A stretch of 64,000 nt of DNA from contig NZ_JABXYU010000001.1 in NCBI RefSeq assembly GCF_013394795.1, positions 1,240,001 through 1,304,000 of the forward strand, read 5' to 3'. The position numbers were made by a program, and so were the translations under genes. Positions 8,830 through 17,047 of this stretch are shown piece after piece; positions within the stretch are counted from its first letter, which is position 1, and each line of letters opens with the position of its first letter. The stretch is from Leptotrichia sp. oral taxon 223. Lineage in GTDB: Bacteria; Fusobacteriota; Fusobacteriia; Fusobacteriales; Leptotrichiaceae. The notes beneath the pieces were generated by a model. That model searched no databases and was not told the DNA's origin. It saw only the letters and a list, made by a program, of their open reading frames with translations.

Positions 8830-10335
8830 ATGGAAAGAAAACACAAAAATATAATGTTGCTGGGGACAGGTTCTAATGTGGGAAAAAGCATAATCAATGC
8901 AGGGTTTTGCAGAATATTTTATCAAGACGGGTATAGTGTGGTGCCGTTCAAGTCACAGAATATGGCTTTAAATTCGTTTATTACGAAGGATGGAAAAGAG
9001 ATGGGGAGAGCTCAGGTGGTGCAGGCTGAAGCGGCTAATATCGAGCCTCAGGCATTTATGAATCCGATATTATTAAAGCCTACAACAGACAGAAAATCAC
9101 AGGTTATTGTGAATGGAAAAGTTTACAAAAATATGGATGCTAGAGAATATTTTGCCTATAAGCATAATTTAAAAAAGGATATAATGGCGGCGTACAATCA
9201 CATAAGGGATAACTTTGATATTTGCGTGCTGGAAGGGGCAGGAAGCCCTGCGGAAATTAATTTGAAGGAAGACGATATTGTAAATACAGGAATGGCGGAA
9301 ATGGCTGATTCGCCTGTTATTTTAGTTGCTGATATTGACAGAGGCGGTGTTTTTGCGGCAATTTATGGGACAATTATGCTTCTTGAGGAAAGTGAGAGAA
9401 AACGTATAAAAGGTGTAATTATAAATAAATTTAGAGGAGATAAGAGCCTTTTGACTCCTGGAATTGAGATGATTGAAGAGTTGACAAATGTAACTGTTCT
9501 GGGAGTAGTGCCGTTTGTGCGACTAGGAATCGAGGAGGAAGACAGTCTGGGAATTGACAAGTATAATGTGAAAAAAGAAGGGAAAATTCGGATTTCGGTT
9601 ATTAAACTAAAACATATATCGAATTTTACAGATATTGACCCACTTAGCCATTATAACGATGTTTCCTTGAAATATGTTACAAAAAGCTCTGAACTTGGAG
9701 ATGAGGACATTATTATTATTCCTGGCTCTAAAAATACTGTGGAAGACATGAAGGACTTGATTGATAAAAATATAAGCAGGGAAATTATAAGGCTTGCAAA
9801 AAGAGGAACGATAGTATTTGGAATTTGTGGCGGTTTTCAAATAATGGGACAAAAAATAATGGATCCTCAAAATATTGAATCTAATCTAAAAGAAATTTCA
9901 GGCTTAGATTTACTAGACATAGAAACAGTTATGGAAACAGCAAAAACAACAACACAGTATGAAAATAAAATAAAAAATGCAGATGGGATACTCGCTGGAA
10001 TGGAAGGCATTGAAATAAAAGGCTATGAAATACATCAAGGCTACAGTTATCCTGTAAATGAGGAAAAAACTGAGATAAAATGTATCTTTGACGATGAAAA
10101 GCTAAAAGGTGCTGTAAAAGGAAATGTTGTCGGAACCTATATTCACGGAATATTTGACAATTCTGAATTTACAAATCATTTTCTGAACAAAGTAAGAAAA
10201 CTTAAAGGACTAGACAAAGTCGATGAAGATTTTAGTTTCAAAGAATATAAAAACAGGGAATACGATAAATTAGCACAAATTTTGAGAGAAAATGTCGATA
10301 TTGATAAGGTTTATGAAATAATGGGGATGGAATAA
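8830..10335 (+). CDS. cbiP: cobyric acid synthase (adenosylcobyrinate a,c-diamide amidotransferase)
   Basis: CbiP/CobQ amidates four peripheral carboxylates of adenosylcobyrinic acid a,c-diamide using glutamine and ATP, a late step of corrin-ring synthesis. The 501-residue length is normal. The N-terminal synthetase domain (1-~230) has the P-loop-like LGTGSNVGKS and the family motif PFKSQNMALNS...GRAQ. The C-terminal class I glutaminase domain (about 250-500) has the nucleophile Cys in FGICGGFQIMG and the catalytic His in YIHGIFDN. It stands 0.9 kb upstream of a CobD-type decarboxylase and near hem/cob genes, so an anaerobic B12 pathway is expected. Confidence 0.93.
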   Translation: MERKHKNIMLLGTGSNVGKSIINAGFCRIFYQDGYSVVPFKSQNMALNSFITKDGKEMGRAQVVQAEAANIEPQAFMNPILLKPTTDRKSQVIVNGKVYKNMDAREYFAYKHNLKKDIMAAYNHIRDNFDICVLEGAGSPAEINLKEDDIVNTGMAEMADSPVILVADIDRGGVFAAIYGTIMLLEESERKRIKGVIINKFRGDKSLLTPGIEMIEELTNVTVLGVVPFVRLGIEEEDSLGIDKYNVKKEGKIRISVIKLKHISNFTDIDPLSHYNDVSLKYVTKSSELGDEDIIIIPGSKNTVEDMKDLIDKNISREIIRLAKRGTIVFGICGGFQIMGQKIMDPQNIESNLKEISGLDLLDIETVMETAKTTTQYENKIKNADGILAGMEGIEIKGYEIHQGYSYPVNEEKTEIKCIFDDEKLKGAVKGNVVGTYIHGIFDNSEFTNHFLNKVRKLKGLDKVDEDFSFKEYKNREYDKLAQILRENVDIDKVYEIMGME

Positions 10336-10503
10336 ATTGACATTTGTAATAAAAATTTAGATTGCCCATGTGCTTTATCTCTGGATATGGTGACAAATGA
10401 AATCAGAAAATATATAATTAAAAATTTTCAAAAATGTTTTGCTGAAATTAAAGACATCGAAATAAAAAAACTATATAATTAATTTTTAGGAGATTTAGAA
10501 AAA

Positions 10504-11157
10504 ATGCAGAGTGAATATGATAAAAATGATGATGAATTAGTAGAAAGATATAAAAACGAAAATTTAGAAATTTATAATTATAAAGGAATAACATTAGGGG
10601 ATAGCATAGAAAAAATTTATCCTCTTATGAAAATTTATCATACAGAGTATCGTAAAAATGACAGAAGAGAAAGATATAACTTAATAATGGAAATAGAAAA
10701 TTCATATATTCACATAGACATATATTCAAGAAAAGTAGTGGAGATAGAAATCTATGATGAAAATTATTTATTAGGCGAATTTAAAGTTGGAAGTGAGATG
10801 ACAACTGAATTATGTGAAAAATACGATCTTTTAGATGTAGATGATGTAGATACAGGGGAAATATATTATTATCCTGAAAAAGGGTTTATGCACGCAGAAT
10901 TTTGTGTAAACCCTGAAGATGTTATATCAAAAATAAATAAAATAACTTTTTCCATATATGTAGAAACTCCTTCAGAAAATAATGTTAAAGATACTTTAAA
11001 AGCCAAAAAAATAGAAGATATTTACCATTCATTATATAATTTTGGAGAAATAGAAATAGATATTAAAAATAAAGAAATTATTGGAAGATTAGAAGAAAAT
11101 ATATTTACATTTGATTTATTGAACGGTAATTTAAAAAATATTGAAATTAAAAAATAA
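10504..11157 (+). CDS. acidic protein of unknown function
   Basis: The 217-residue protein has no signal peptide or membrane segment and is rich in Glu, Asp, Tyr and Ile. It has a KGITLGDSIEKIYPLM start of domain followed by alternating strands. AGGAG precedes the ATG. It lies between two cobalamin genes but is far more AT-rich than they are and shows no link to corrin synthesis. No family recognised. Confidence 0.5.
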   Translation: MQSEYDKNDDELVERYKNENLEIYNYKGITLGDSIEKIYPLMKIYHTEYRKNDRRERYNLIMEIENSYIHIDIYSRKVVEIEIYDENYLLGEFKVGSEMTTELCEKYDLLDVDDVDTGEIYYYPEKGFMHAEFCVNPEDVISKINKITFSIYVETPSENNVKDTLKAKKIEDIYHSLYNFGEIEIDIKNKEIIGRLEENIFTFDLLNGNLKNIEIKK

Positions 11158-11251
11158 GAGATTGAAATAAAAATGAATTTGATTTTAAAGAAAATTTAGA
11201 CAAAACAGTTAATATATTTTATCAGTATAAGTTTTGTACAAGGAGAGGAAA

Positions 11252-12358
11252 ATGGATTTTCATGGTGGTAATATTTATAAAATATTCAGGGAAAAAAATA
11301 TAACAGAAATACTAGATTACAGCTCAAATATAAATCCTTACGGAGTGCCTGAGAGCCTAAAGCAGAAGATTACGGAAAATATTGGGATTCTTGAGAGATA
11401 TCCTGACCCTGATTATGTGGAATTACGTGAAAAATTGGCTCAACTGAATAAAGTTGAACTGGAAAATATTGTGCTGGGAAATGGTGCAACAGAAGCTATA
11501 TTTTTGTTCATAAAAGTGATAAAGCCCGAAAAAGTATTGATTGTGTCGCCTACTTTTGGGGAATATGAAAGGGCAGTAAGAGCGTGTAAAAATTCTGAAA
11601 GTCAAAAAATTGAAATTAAATATTTTGAATTAGAAGAAAAAGACGAGTTTAGACTTAATATTGGGAAATTAAAAAAGGAACTTGAGAAAAAATACGATTT
11701 GGTAATAATTTGCAATCCGAATAATCCGACTGGAAAATTTTTGAAAATGGCTGAAACAGAGGAAATTTTGAAAGAATGCAATAGATATGATACAAAGTTG
11801 TTTATTGATGAGGCATTTATCGAATTTTTAAAGGATGGACTAAAGGAAAGCATTGTAAATAGTGGGGAAAATAAGAAAAATTTGTTTGTAACTCGTGCAT
11901 TTACAAAATTTTTTGCTATTCCAGGATTACGATTGGGATATGGAATTTATTTTGACAAAAGTTTAGAAAAGAAAATTGCTGAAAAAAAAGAGCCGTGGAG
12001 CGTGAACAATATCGCTGAAATGGCTGGAATAACGGTGCTTGATGATACAGAATACATAGAAAAGACATTAAACTGGATAACAGAAGAAAAAAAATACATG
12101 TATGAAAGACTGAATGAAATTTCAGGAATAAAGCCTTATGAGAGTGAAGTAAACTTTATTTGCGTAAAAATAAAAGATGAGCTGATTTCTAAAGGACTGA
12201 ATGTGAAAAAATTACGGGAAAAAATGATGGAAGAAGGAATTTTGATAAGGGATGCATCCAATTTTAAATTTTTGGATGAAAGATTTTTTAGGCTGGCAAT
12301 TAAGGATAGAAAGAGTAATGATAGGGTTGTTAGCGCTTTGAAAGAAATTTTAGAATAA
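11252..12358 (+). CDS. cobD: CobD/CobC-type PLP enzyme: threonine-phosphate decarboxylase or histidinol-phosphate aminotransferase-like
   Basis: Fold-type I PLP protein of 368 residues. It begins with the HGGNIYKI and YSSNINPYGVP signatures of the CobD/CobC subgroup. The PLP-binding motifs are CNPNNPTGK (about 155), the Asp of FIDEAFIEF and the Schiff-base Lys in TRAFTKFFAIPGLRLGY. CobD makes (R)-1-amino-2-propanol phosphate for the nucleotide loop of B12, consistent with cbiP upstream; a HisC-like role is the main alternative. The ATG at 11252 has AGGAGAGG upstream; the frame could extend to a TTG at 11234 that lacks a site. Confidence 0.8.
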   Translation: MDFHGGNIYKIFREKNITEILDYSSNINPYGVPESLKQKITENIGILERYPDPDYVELREKLAQLNKVELENIVLGNGATEAIFLFIKVIKPEKVLIVSPTFGEYERAVRACKNSESQKIEIKYFELEEKDEFRLNIGKLKKELEKKYDLVIICNPNNPTGKFLKMAETEEILKECNRYDTKLFIDEAFIEFLKDGLKESIVNSGENKKNLFVTRAFTKFFAIPGLRLGYGIYFDKSLEKKIAEKKEPWSVNNIAEMAGITVLDDTEYIEKTLNWITEEKKYMYERLNEISGIKPYESEVNFICVKIKDELISKGLNVKKLREKMMEEGILIRDASNFKFLDERFFRLAIKDRKSNDRVVSALKEILE

Positions 12359-12509
12359 AAAATTTGAACTTATCAGATTTGACAACAATTCATATATGAG
12401 AAATTCTGGAAACGAGGAAGAATTTGGTATTGAAAGTTATAATTGGTAGAATTATGTTTATTAGTATTTTAAATGGGGATTCTTATGATTTATAAGATAT
12501 TCCCTATTA

Positions 12510-12624
12510 TTTTATAGTAAAATTGCTTTAAAACTAAACTCAAAAGTTATGACTATTTTACTCAAACCCTAAATTTATATAATTTTTAGTAGTTTAATTT
12601 TAAATAGGTTTGAATATATTTTGT
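12510..12624 (+). repeat. palindromic dispersed repeat P, copy 1
   Basis: Begins TTATAGTAAAATTGCTTTAA and ends ...TTTTAAATAGGTTTGAATAT. The two ends are partly complementary and the middle carries the shared GTTATGACTATTTTACTC block. Lies in the 519-base gap between cobD and hemA. The rest of that gap holds a promoter-like TTGACA-17-TAGAAT (about 12673-12701) and a short decayed frame at 12375-12450. Confidence 0.6.
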
Positions 12625-12672
12625 TATAAATTTACGATTAGAATGTTTGAGTATCTTATTATTAAATTGAAT

Positions 12673-12701
12673 TGACAAAAAATGGAAAAATTAATAGAAT
12701 A
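12673..12701 (+). promoter_or_regulatory. likely promoter of the hemA-hemC-cobA/hemD operon
   Basis: TTGACA, a 17-base spacer, then TAGAAT, about 175 bases upstream of hemA. The long leader between them has no obvious terminator. Confidence 0.4.
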
Positions 12702-12877
12702 TAGATAATCGTCTGTAAGGAGAAAGAGTAAAAATAAAAAAATCAAAATACTAAAATTTATGCATCATTTCATATAATAAATTAAATTTAGTAATATTCA
12801 TTTTGGAGATAGAAATTAAGAAAAATTATTTTAAAAAATTACAAAATTATATAAAATAAAAATTGGAGAGAAAAAAA

Positions 12878-13918
12878 ATGAAGGAAAATTTAGTAAAGAA
12901 TTTTTATATTCTAAGTTTTAGTTATAAAAATTTGAGTTTGGAAGAAAGGGAAAAGTTTGTAAAAGAGGGGTATAGACATGTTTTGAGGGAGTATTTGGAA
13001 AAAAGGATTATAAAGGGGTATGTGGCTGTTGAAACTTGCCTTAGGATAGAGCTTTATTTGGATGTTAGCAAGGAATTTGAAATTGAGAGGTTAAAGAGGG
13101 ATTTTAGGATTGAGAAGATGAAGGACTATAATGGGGCTGAAGCTGTGCATTATTTATTGCGGGTGATTTGTGGGCTGGATTCGATAATAAAGGGAGAAGA
13201 TCAGATTCTTGTACAGCTTAAAAAGGCATATTTTGATGCTCTTGACAAAAATATTACATCTTCTTTTTTGAATATAATGTTTAATCAGGCGATAGAAACT
13301 GGGAAAAGATTTAGGGCGGAAAGTAAAATAAATGAAAAAAATATTTCACTTGATTCGATAGCTGTAAAATTTATAAGAACAAAATTTGAGAGCCTTGAAA
13401 ATAAAAAAATATTTGTAATTGGAGTGGGAGATTTGAGCCAGTCAATTCTTGCACTTTTTCACAAAATGAACAATTGCCATTTGACAATGACAAATAGAAG
13501 TTTACGACGATCAATTGAATTGCAGAAAGTGTATCCAGACGTTCAGACAGCAGAATTTAACGAGAAATATAATGTTATAAAAAATATGGATATTGTAATA
13601 AGTGCCACTTCTGCACCACATTTGATTCTTGAAACAGCGAAAATTCAAAATATTCTGAATGATGGAAAAAAACGGTTTTTCCTTGATTTAGCAGTTCCGA
13701 GAGATATTGAGGCAAGTATAGGGGAGTTTGAAAATACTTCACTTTATCATTTGGAGGATATTTGGGATGAATATAATAAAAATGTGGAAAAACGGGATGA
13801 AATTGTAGAAAAATATTCTTACATTATTGAGGAGCAGTTAAAAAAAATAGCGGAAAAACTTGAAAAAAGAAAAAAATATACAAATCAGAAAAATATTGAG
13901 TTAGGTGAAAATGAATGA
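12878..13918 (+). CDS. hemA: glutamyl-tRNA reductase
   Basis: HemA reduces glutamyl-tRNA(Glu) to glutamate-1-semialdehyde, the first committed step of C5 tetrapyrrole synthesis. The 346-residue protein is short but complete. It has an N-terminal catalytic domain with the nucleophile Cys in VETCLRIELY (family STCNRTE), the GLDSIIKGEDQILVQLKKAY motif, and a Rossmann NADPH domain (FVIGVGDLSQ). The C-terminal helical dimerisation region is shortened. The ATG at 12878 has GGAGAG upstream. Its stop overlaps the hemC start by four bases (ATGA), so translation is coupled. Confidence 0.92.
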   Translation: MKENLVKNFYILSFSYKNLSLEEREKFVKEGYRHVLREYLEKRIIKGYVAVETCLRIELYLDVSKEFEIERLKRDFRIEKMKDYNGAEAVHYLLRVICGLDSIIKGEDQILVQLKKAYFDALDKNITSSFLNIMFNQAIETGKRFRAESKINEKNISLDSIAVKFIRTKFESLENKKIFVIGVGDLSQSILALFHKMNNCHLTMTNRSLRRSIELQKVYPDVQTAEFNEKYNVIKNMDIVISATSAPHLILETAKIQNILNDGKKRFFLDLAVPRDIEASIGEFENTSLYHLEDIWDEYNKNVEKRDEIVEKYSYIIEEQLKKIAEKLEKRKKYTNQKNIELGENE

Positions 13919-14883
13919 AATCAAATAAAATAATTATTGGAACAAGAGGAAGCATTTTGGCACTTGCACAAGCGGAAAAAGTGAAGAAAATGCTTATTAA
14001 AAAATATGACGAATTAAGAGAAAATGAGAATTTTTGCGAAATTGAAGGATTTGAGAAAAAAAATCCACTGGAAATAGAACTGAAAGTTATAGTTACAAAG
14101 GGAGATAAGGATTTAAGGGACTTTACAAAAATAAAAGGAACTACGCAAAAGGACTTGTTTGTGAAGGAAATTGAAAAGGAAATGCTGGAAAATAAAATAG
14201 ATTTGGCGGTGCATTCGTTAAAGGATATGCCACAAAACACTCCAGAAGGGCTTTTGAATGCGTGTTTTCCAATGAGGGAAGACAACCGTGATGTGCTTGT
14301 TTCAAAAAATGGAAAGAAATTAAAAGAACTTGATAAAAATTCTGTAATTGGGACAGGGAGCATAAGACGGGAAAAGGAGCTTCTAAATTTGCGAAATGAT
14401 GTAAAGATAAAAGCAATTCGAGGTAATATTCACACAAGGCTGAAAAAACTTGATGATGAGGAATATGATGCAATTGTGCTGGCTGCGGCTGGATTAAAAA
14501 GAGTTGGGCTGGAAAACAGAATTACTGAATATTTTGATACAGATTCATTTATGCCAGCACCAGGACAAGGGATTTTGTGTATCCAATGCAGGGAAAATGA
14601 TAATAAAATACGACATCTTCTGAAAATTATAAATGATGATGAAGTTACAATAATGTGTAAAGCTGAAAGAGAATTTTCAAAAATTTTTGATGGAGGTTGC
14701 CATACTCCGATAGGCTGTTCATCAATTATTGAGGGAAATATATTGAAATTAAAGGGAATGTTTAATGATAACGGAATCAGAATATTTAAAGAAGTTGAAG
14801 GAAATAGGGAAAATCCAAAGGAAATTGCACAAAAATTGGCTGAAGAAATAAAAAAAGAGGAGATGAAAAATGAGAAAAGGTAA
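13915..14883 (+). CDS. hemC: hydroxymethylbilane synthase (porphobilinogen deaminase)
   Basis: HemC joins four porphobilinogens into hydroxymethylbilane using a covalently bound dipyrromethane cofactor. The 322-residue product has IIGTRGSILALAQAE at the N-terminus, the VHSLKDMP loop (catalytic Asp region), GTGSIRR, and the cofactor Cys in DGGCHTPIGC. Overlaps hemA by four bases and the downstream fusion gene by 14, a tightly coupled operon. The AT-rich, Lys-rich insertion after residue 30 is common in fusobacterial-type homologues. Confidence 0.95.
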   Translation: MKSNKIIIGTRGSILALAQAEKVKKMLIKKYDELRENENFCEIEGFEKKNPLEIELKVIVTKGDKDLRDFTKIKGTTQKDLFVKEIEKEMLENKIDLAVHSLKDMPQNTPEGLLNACFPMREDNRDVLVSKNGKKLKELDKNSVIGTGSIRREKELLNLRNDVKIKAIRGNIHTRLKKLDDEEYDAIVLAAAGLKRVGLENRITEYFDTDSFMPAPGQGILCIQCRENDNKIRHLLKIINDDEVTIMCKAEREFSKIFDGGCHTPIGCSSIIEGNILKLKGMFNDNGIRIFKEVEGNRENPKEIAQKLAEEIKKEEMKNEKR

Positions 14884-16360
14884 AGTTTATATCGCAGGAG
14901 CAGGCTGTGGAGACGAGGGACTTATAACTTTAAAATTGAAAAACGTGATAGAAAAAGCGGACTGCATTGTTTACGACAGGCTTGTAAATGAAAATATCTT
15001 ACAGTATGCAAAGTCTAATGTAGAAATGATTTATATGGGGAAAGAAAACACTGCTGGAGGAAAATTGCAGGCAGAGATAAATAAAAAATTAGTGGAAAAA
15101 AGTAAAGAAGGACTTGCGGTTCTAAGACTAAAAGGAGGAGATCCTTTTGTATTTGGACGAGGAGGAGAGGAAATAGAGGCTTTAGTTGCTGAAAATATAG
15201 ATTTTGAGGTAATTCCAGGGATAACTTCTTCAATTGCTGTGCCAGCTTATGCTGGAATTCCTGTTACTCACAGAGGAATCAACACTTCTTTTCATGTGTT
15301 TACTGGACATACCCAATTTAATGGAATAGAACTTGATTTTCCAGTTATTGCAAAATTGGAAGGAACTTTGGTCTTTTTAATGGGATTAAGCAATCTTGAA
15401 AAAATAGCAGAAAACTTGATAAATAACGGAAAAAATCCGAAAATACCTGTCGCAATAATAAAAGATGGAACAACAACAAGACAGAAAACTTACACAGGAA
15501 CATTGGAAACAATAGTAAATATAGTAAAAGAACATAATGTAAAATCGCCTGCCATTATTTTAATTGGAGAAGTAGTGAATTTACGGGAAAAAATGAAATG
15601 GTTTGAGAATAAGCCGTTATTTGGGAAAAATATTCTTATTACAAGAAATAGGGAAAAACAAGGAAATATATCAAATAAAATAAATGAGCTTGGCGGACAG
15701 GCTTTGAGCCTTCCATTTATTAATATAGAATATGTCGATTTTGAAATGCCTGATTTGAAGGAATATGGCACCCTTCTATTTAACAGTGTAAATTCTGTTA
15801 TTGGATTTATGAAAAAAGTAAAAGATATTCGTGCTTTGGGAAATGTTAAAATAGGTGTAGTGGGAGAAAAAACTGCCAAAGAAATTGAAAAATACAAAAT
15901 AATTCCAGATTTTTATCCAAAAGAATACACGGTAGAAAGACTGGCTAGCGAAAGTGTGAATTTTACTAAGGAAGGAGAAAAAATACTGTTTATAGTATCT
16001 GACATTTCTCCAGTAAATGAAAAAAAATATTCAGAGTTATACAATCGAAATTATGAAAAACTTGTAGTGTATAAAACTCAGAAAGTTGAAGTGGAAAAGG
16101 AAAAAGCTGAAAAATACGTAAAAGAAAGTGACATTTTAATGTTTTTAAGTTCATCAACCTTTAAAGCCTTTGCTGACAGCATAAACTTGAGTGAAAATGA
16201 GGAAATAAAAGAAATTCTGAAAAATAAAATTATAGCTTCAATTGGCCCTGTCACTACGAGAACTATTGAAAAATATGGATTGAAAGTAGAGATAGAACCA
16301 AAGAATTATACTGAGGAAGGATTATTTGATGAAATTTTAAAACAGACAGCAAGAGGATAA
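14870..16360 (+). CDS. bifunctional uroporphyrinogen-III C-methyltransferase / uroporphyrinogen-III synthase
   Basis: A 496-residue fusion. Residues 1-~240 form an SAM-dependent SUMT (CobA/CysG-C type) with GAGCGDEGLITLKL, VYDRLV, the LRLKGGDPFVFGRGGEE motif and PGITSSIAVPAYAGIPVTHR; it makes precorrin-2. Residues ~250-496 form a HemD-type synthase that closes and inverts ring D. The fusion channels hydroxymethylbilane towards corrin rather than haem, in keeping with B12 as the end product here. Internal GAGGAG before the ATG, inside hemC. Confidence 0.93.
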   Translation: MRKGKVYIAGAGCGDEGLITLKLKNVIEKADCIVYDRLVNENILQYAKSNVEMIYMGKENTAGGKLQAEINKKLVEKSKEGLAVLRLKGGDPFVFGRGGEEIEALVAENIDFEVIPGITSSIAVPAYAGIPVTHRGINTSFHVFTGHTQFNGIELDFPVIAKLEGTLVFLMGLSNLEKIAENLINNGKNPKIPVAIIKDGTTTRQKTYTGTLETIVNIVKEHNVKSPAIILIGEVVNLREKMKWFENKPLFGKNILITRNREKQGNISNKINELGGQALSLPFINIEYVDFEMPDLKEYGTLLFNSVNSVIGFMKKVKDIRALGNVKIGVVGEKTAKEIEKYKIIPDFYPKEYTVERLASESVNFTKEGEKILFIVSDISPVNEKKYSELYNRNYEKLVVYKTQKVEVEKEKAEKYVKESDILMFLSSSTFKAFADSINLSENEEIKEILKNKIIASIGPVTTRTIEKYGLKVEIEPKNYTEEGLFDEILKQTARG

Positions 16361-16425
16361 GGAACACCTTTTTATACTAGACAAAAGAAATATAAAGATG
16401 AAGTTTATCAGACAATGAAAGAGGT

Positions 16426-16600
16426 GTGAAATGTTATAAGTCTCCTATTGGAAATGTCTATTGTAAGGATAAGTACGAAAATTGAGTTCATTAATTGTAA
16501 ATTTAGTGAAATAGATTACTGTGTCTGGAAGTGGAATTTTTGGAATTCTGCTTCTTTTTTGAAAAAATTGAGAAACATTAAAATCTATTGTATTTTTTTT
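16426..16600 (+). pseudogene. possible remnant of a methylated-DNA cysteine methyltransferase gene
   Basis: A GTG/frame at 16426 reads KCYKSPIGNVYCKDKYEN and then stops at 16483; the SPIGNVY pattern resembles the N-terminus of Ogt-type O6-alkylguanine methyltransferases. A continuation in another frame (INCKFSEIDYCVWKWNF) could be the next part after a frameshift, but the catalytic PCHR region is absent. Low confidence. Confidence 0.25.
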
Positions 16601-16610
16601 AAAAGTAAAT

Positions 16611-16645
16611 AATAAAACCCACTGGCTAGCAGATAAACCAGTGGG
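16611..16645 (-). terminator. terminator of the small hydrophobic-peptide transcript
   Basis: CCCACTGG and CCAGTGGG form an eight-base-pair GC-rich stem around 12 bases. On the minus strand it is followed by TTTTATT. It lies about 35 bases after the stop codon of the 23-residue frame. Confidence 0.7.
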
Positions 16646-16677
16646 CATAAGGTAGAAAGGAGATTATCAAGTGCCGA

Positions 16678-16749
16678 CTATCCTTGACGGCTAAAAATCA
16701 AAAATAGAACGATTATAACCAGCAAAATAGCCCAGTCTTGATTAATCAT
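16678..16749 (-). CDS. 23-residue hydrophobic peptide, candidate type I toxin
   Basis: An ATG with a near-consensus ribosome site (GGAGGTGG, four to six bases upstream) opens a 23-codon frame. It starts MINQDWAILL, continues with an uninterrupted Val/Ile/Leu/Phe membrane helix and ends in a polar, positively charged FSRQG tail. This is the architecture of Ibs-, Fst- or TisB-like membrane toxins. I recognise no specific family. The transcript has its own promoter (16812-16841) and terminator, and a leader that can fold over the start region. A small RNA gene just upstream contains an 11-base match to the leader. Toxicity is inference. Confidence 0.6.
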   Translation of the reverse strand: MINQDWAILLVIIVLFLIFSRQG

Positions 16750-16811
16750 CGTTACCACCTCCAATCACGAGGATTTATCAATCAAGGTTGCGAATCTTGA
16801 TTAACTTTAAA

Positions 16812-16841
16812 AGTATATCACAAAAAAAAAGTTCTAGTCAA
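16812..16841 (-). promoter_or_regulatory. promoter of the small hydrophobic-peptide gene
   Basis: Reading the minus strand: TTGACT (16841-16836), 18 bases, TATACT (16817-16812). The -35 box is embedded in the terminator stem of the upstream small RNA. Predicted transcript start near 16805, giving a leader of about 55 bases. Confidence 0.6.
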
Positions 16842-16899
16842 TAAAGATTAGAACTTTCTTCTCGCATTTTTTAAAAACCTCGTGATTGTTTTTTATATA
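16822..16899 (-). ncRNA. ~75-nt small RNA, candidate antitoxin of the hydrophobic peptide
   Basis: A minus-strand promoter (TTGAAT at 16933-16928, 17 bases, extended TGC-TATAAT at 16910-16905) should start an RNA near 16899. The RNA ends at a clear intrinsic terminator: AGTTCTA/TAGAACT hairpin at 16855-16830 followed by a run of T. It contains CAATCACGAGG (16888-16878), perfectly complementary to CCTCGTGATTG in the peptide mRNA leader (16772-16762), where it ends next to the GGAGG ribosome site. No open frame of note. The tandem sRNA-toxin arrangement recalls IstR/TisB and Zor/Orz. Confidence 0.5.
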
Positions 16900-16904
16900 A
16901 AATT

Positions 16905-16933
16905 ATTATAGCATTTTTTTCAATTTTATTCAA
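16905..16933 (-). promoter_or_regulatory. strong promoter of the candidate antitoxin RNA
   Basis: TTGAAT, 17 bases, TATAAT with an extended -10 (TGC before it), on the minus strand. Closer to consensus than the toxin promoter, as expected if the RNA is in excess. Confidence 0.6.
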
Positions 16934-17047
16934 TACCTATTTTCATTTTGGAAAATTTAAACTTTTTAATATATTTAAAGTGTGATATAATAAAAACATA
17001 AATTTTATAGTATAAAATATAGAAAAGTGAAGCAAACAGGAGGAAAA

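Noticed and set aside
12375-12450. Short frame (FDNNSYMRNSGNEEEFGIESYNW) after cobD
   Set aside because: Looks protein-like but has no start context and is only ~25 codons; possibly a relic, not enough to call.
13824-14363. 179-codon minus-strand frame over hemA/hemC
   Set aside because: Composition is that of an antisense shadow (Phe/Ser-rich) of the clearly conserved hemC; no ribosome site.
16445-16648. 67-codon minus-strand frame after the candidate toxin
   Set aside because: It crosses the toxin terminator and has no ribosome site; the DNA is better explained as transcript end plus a decayed plus-strand gene.
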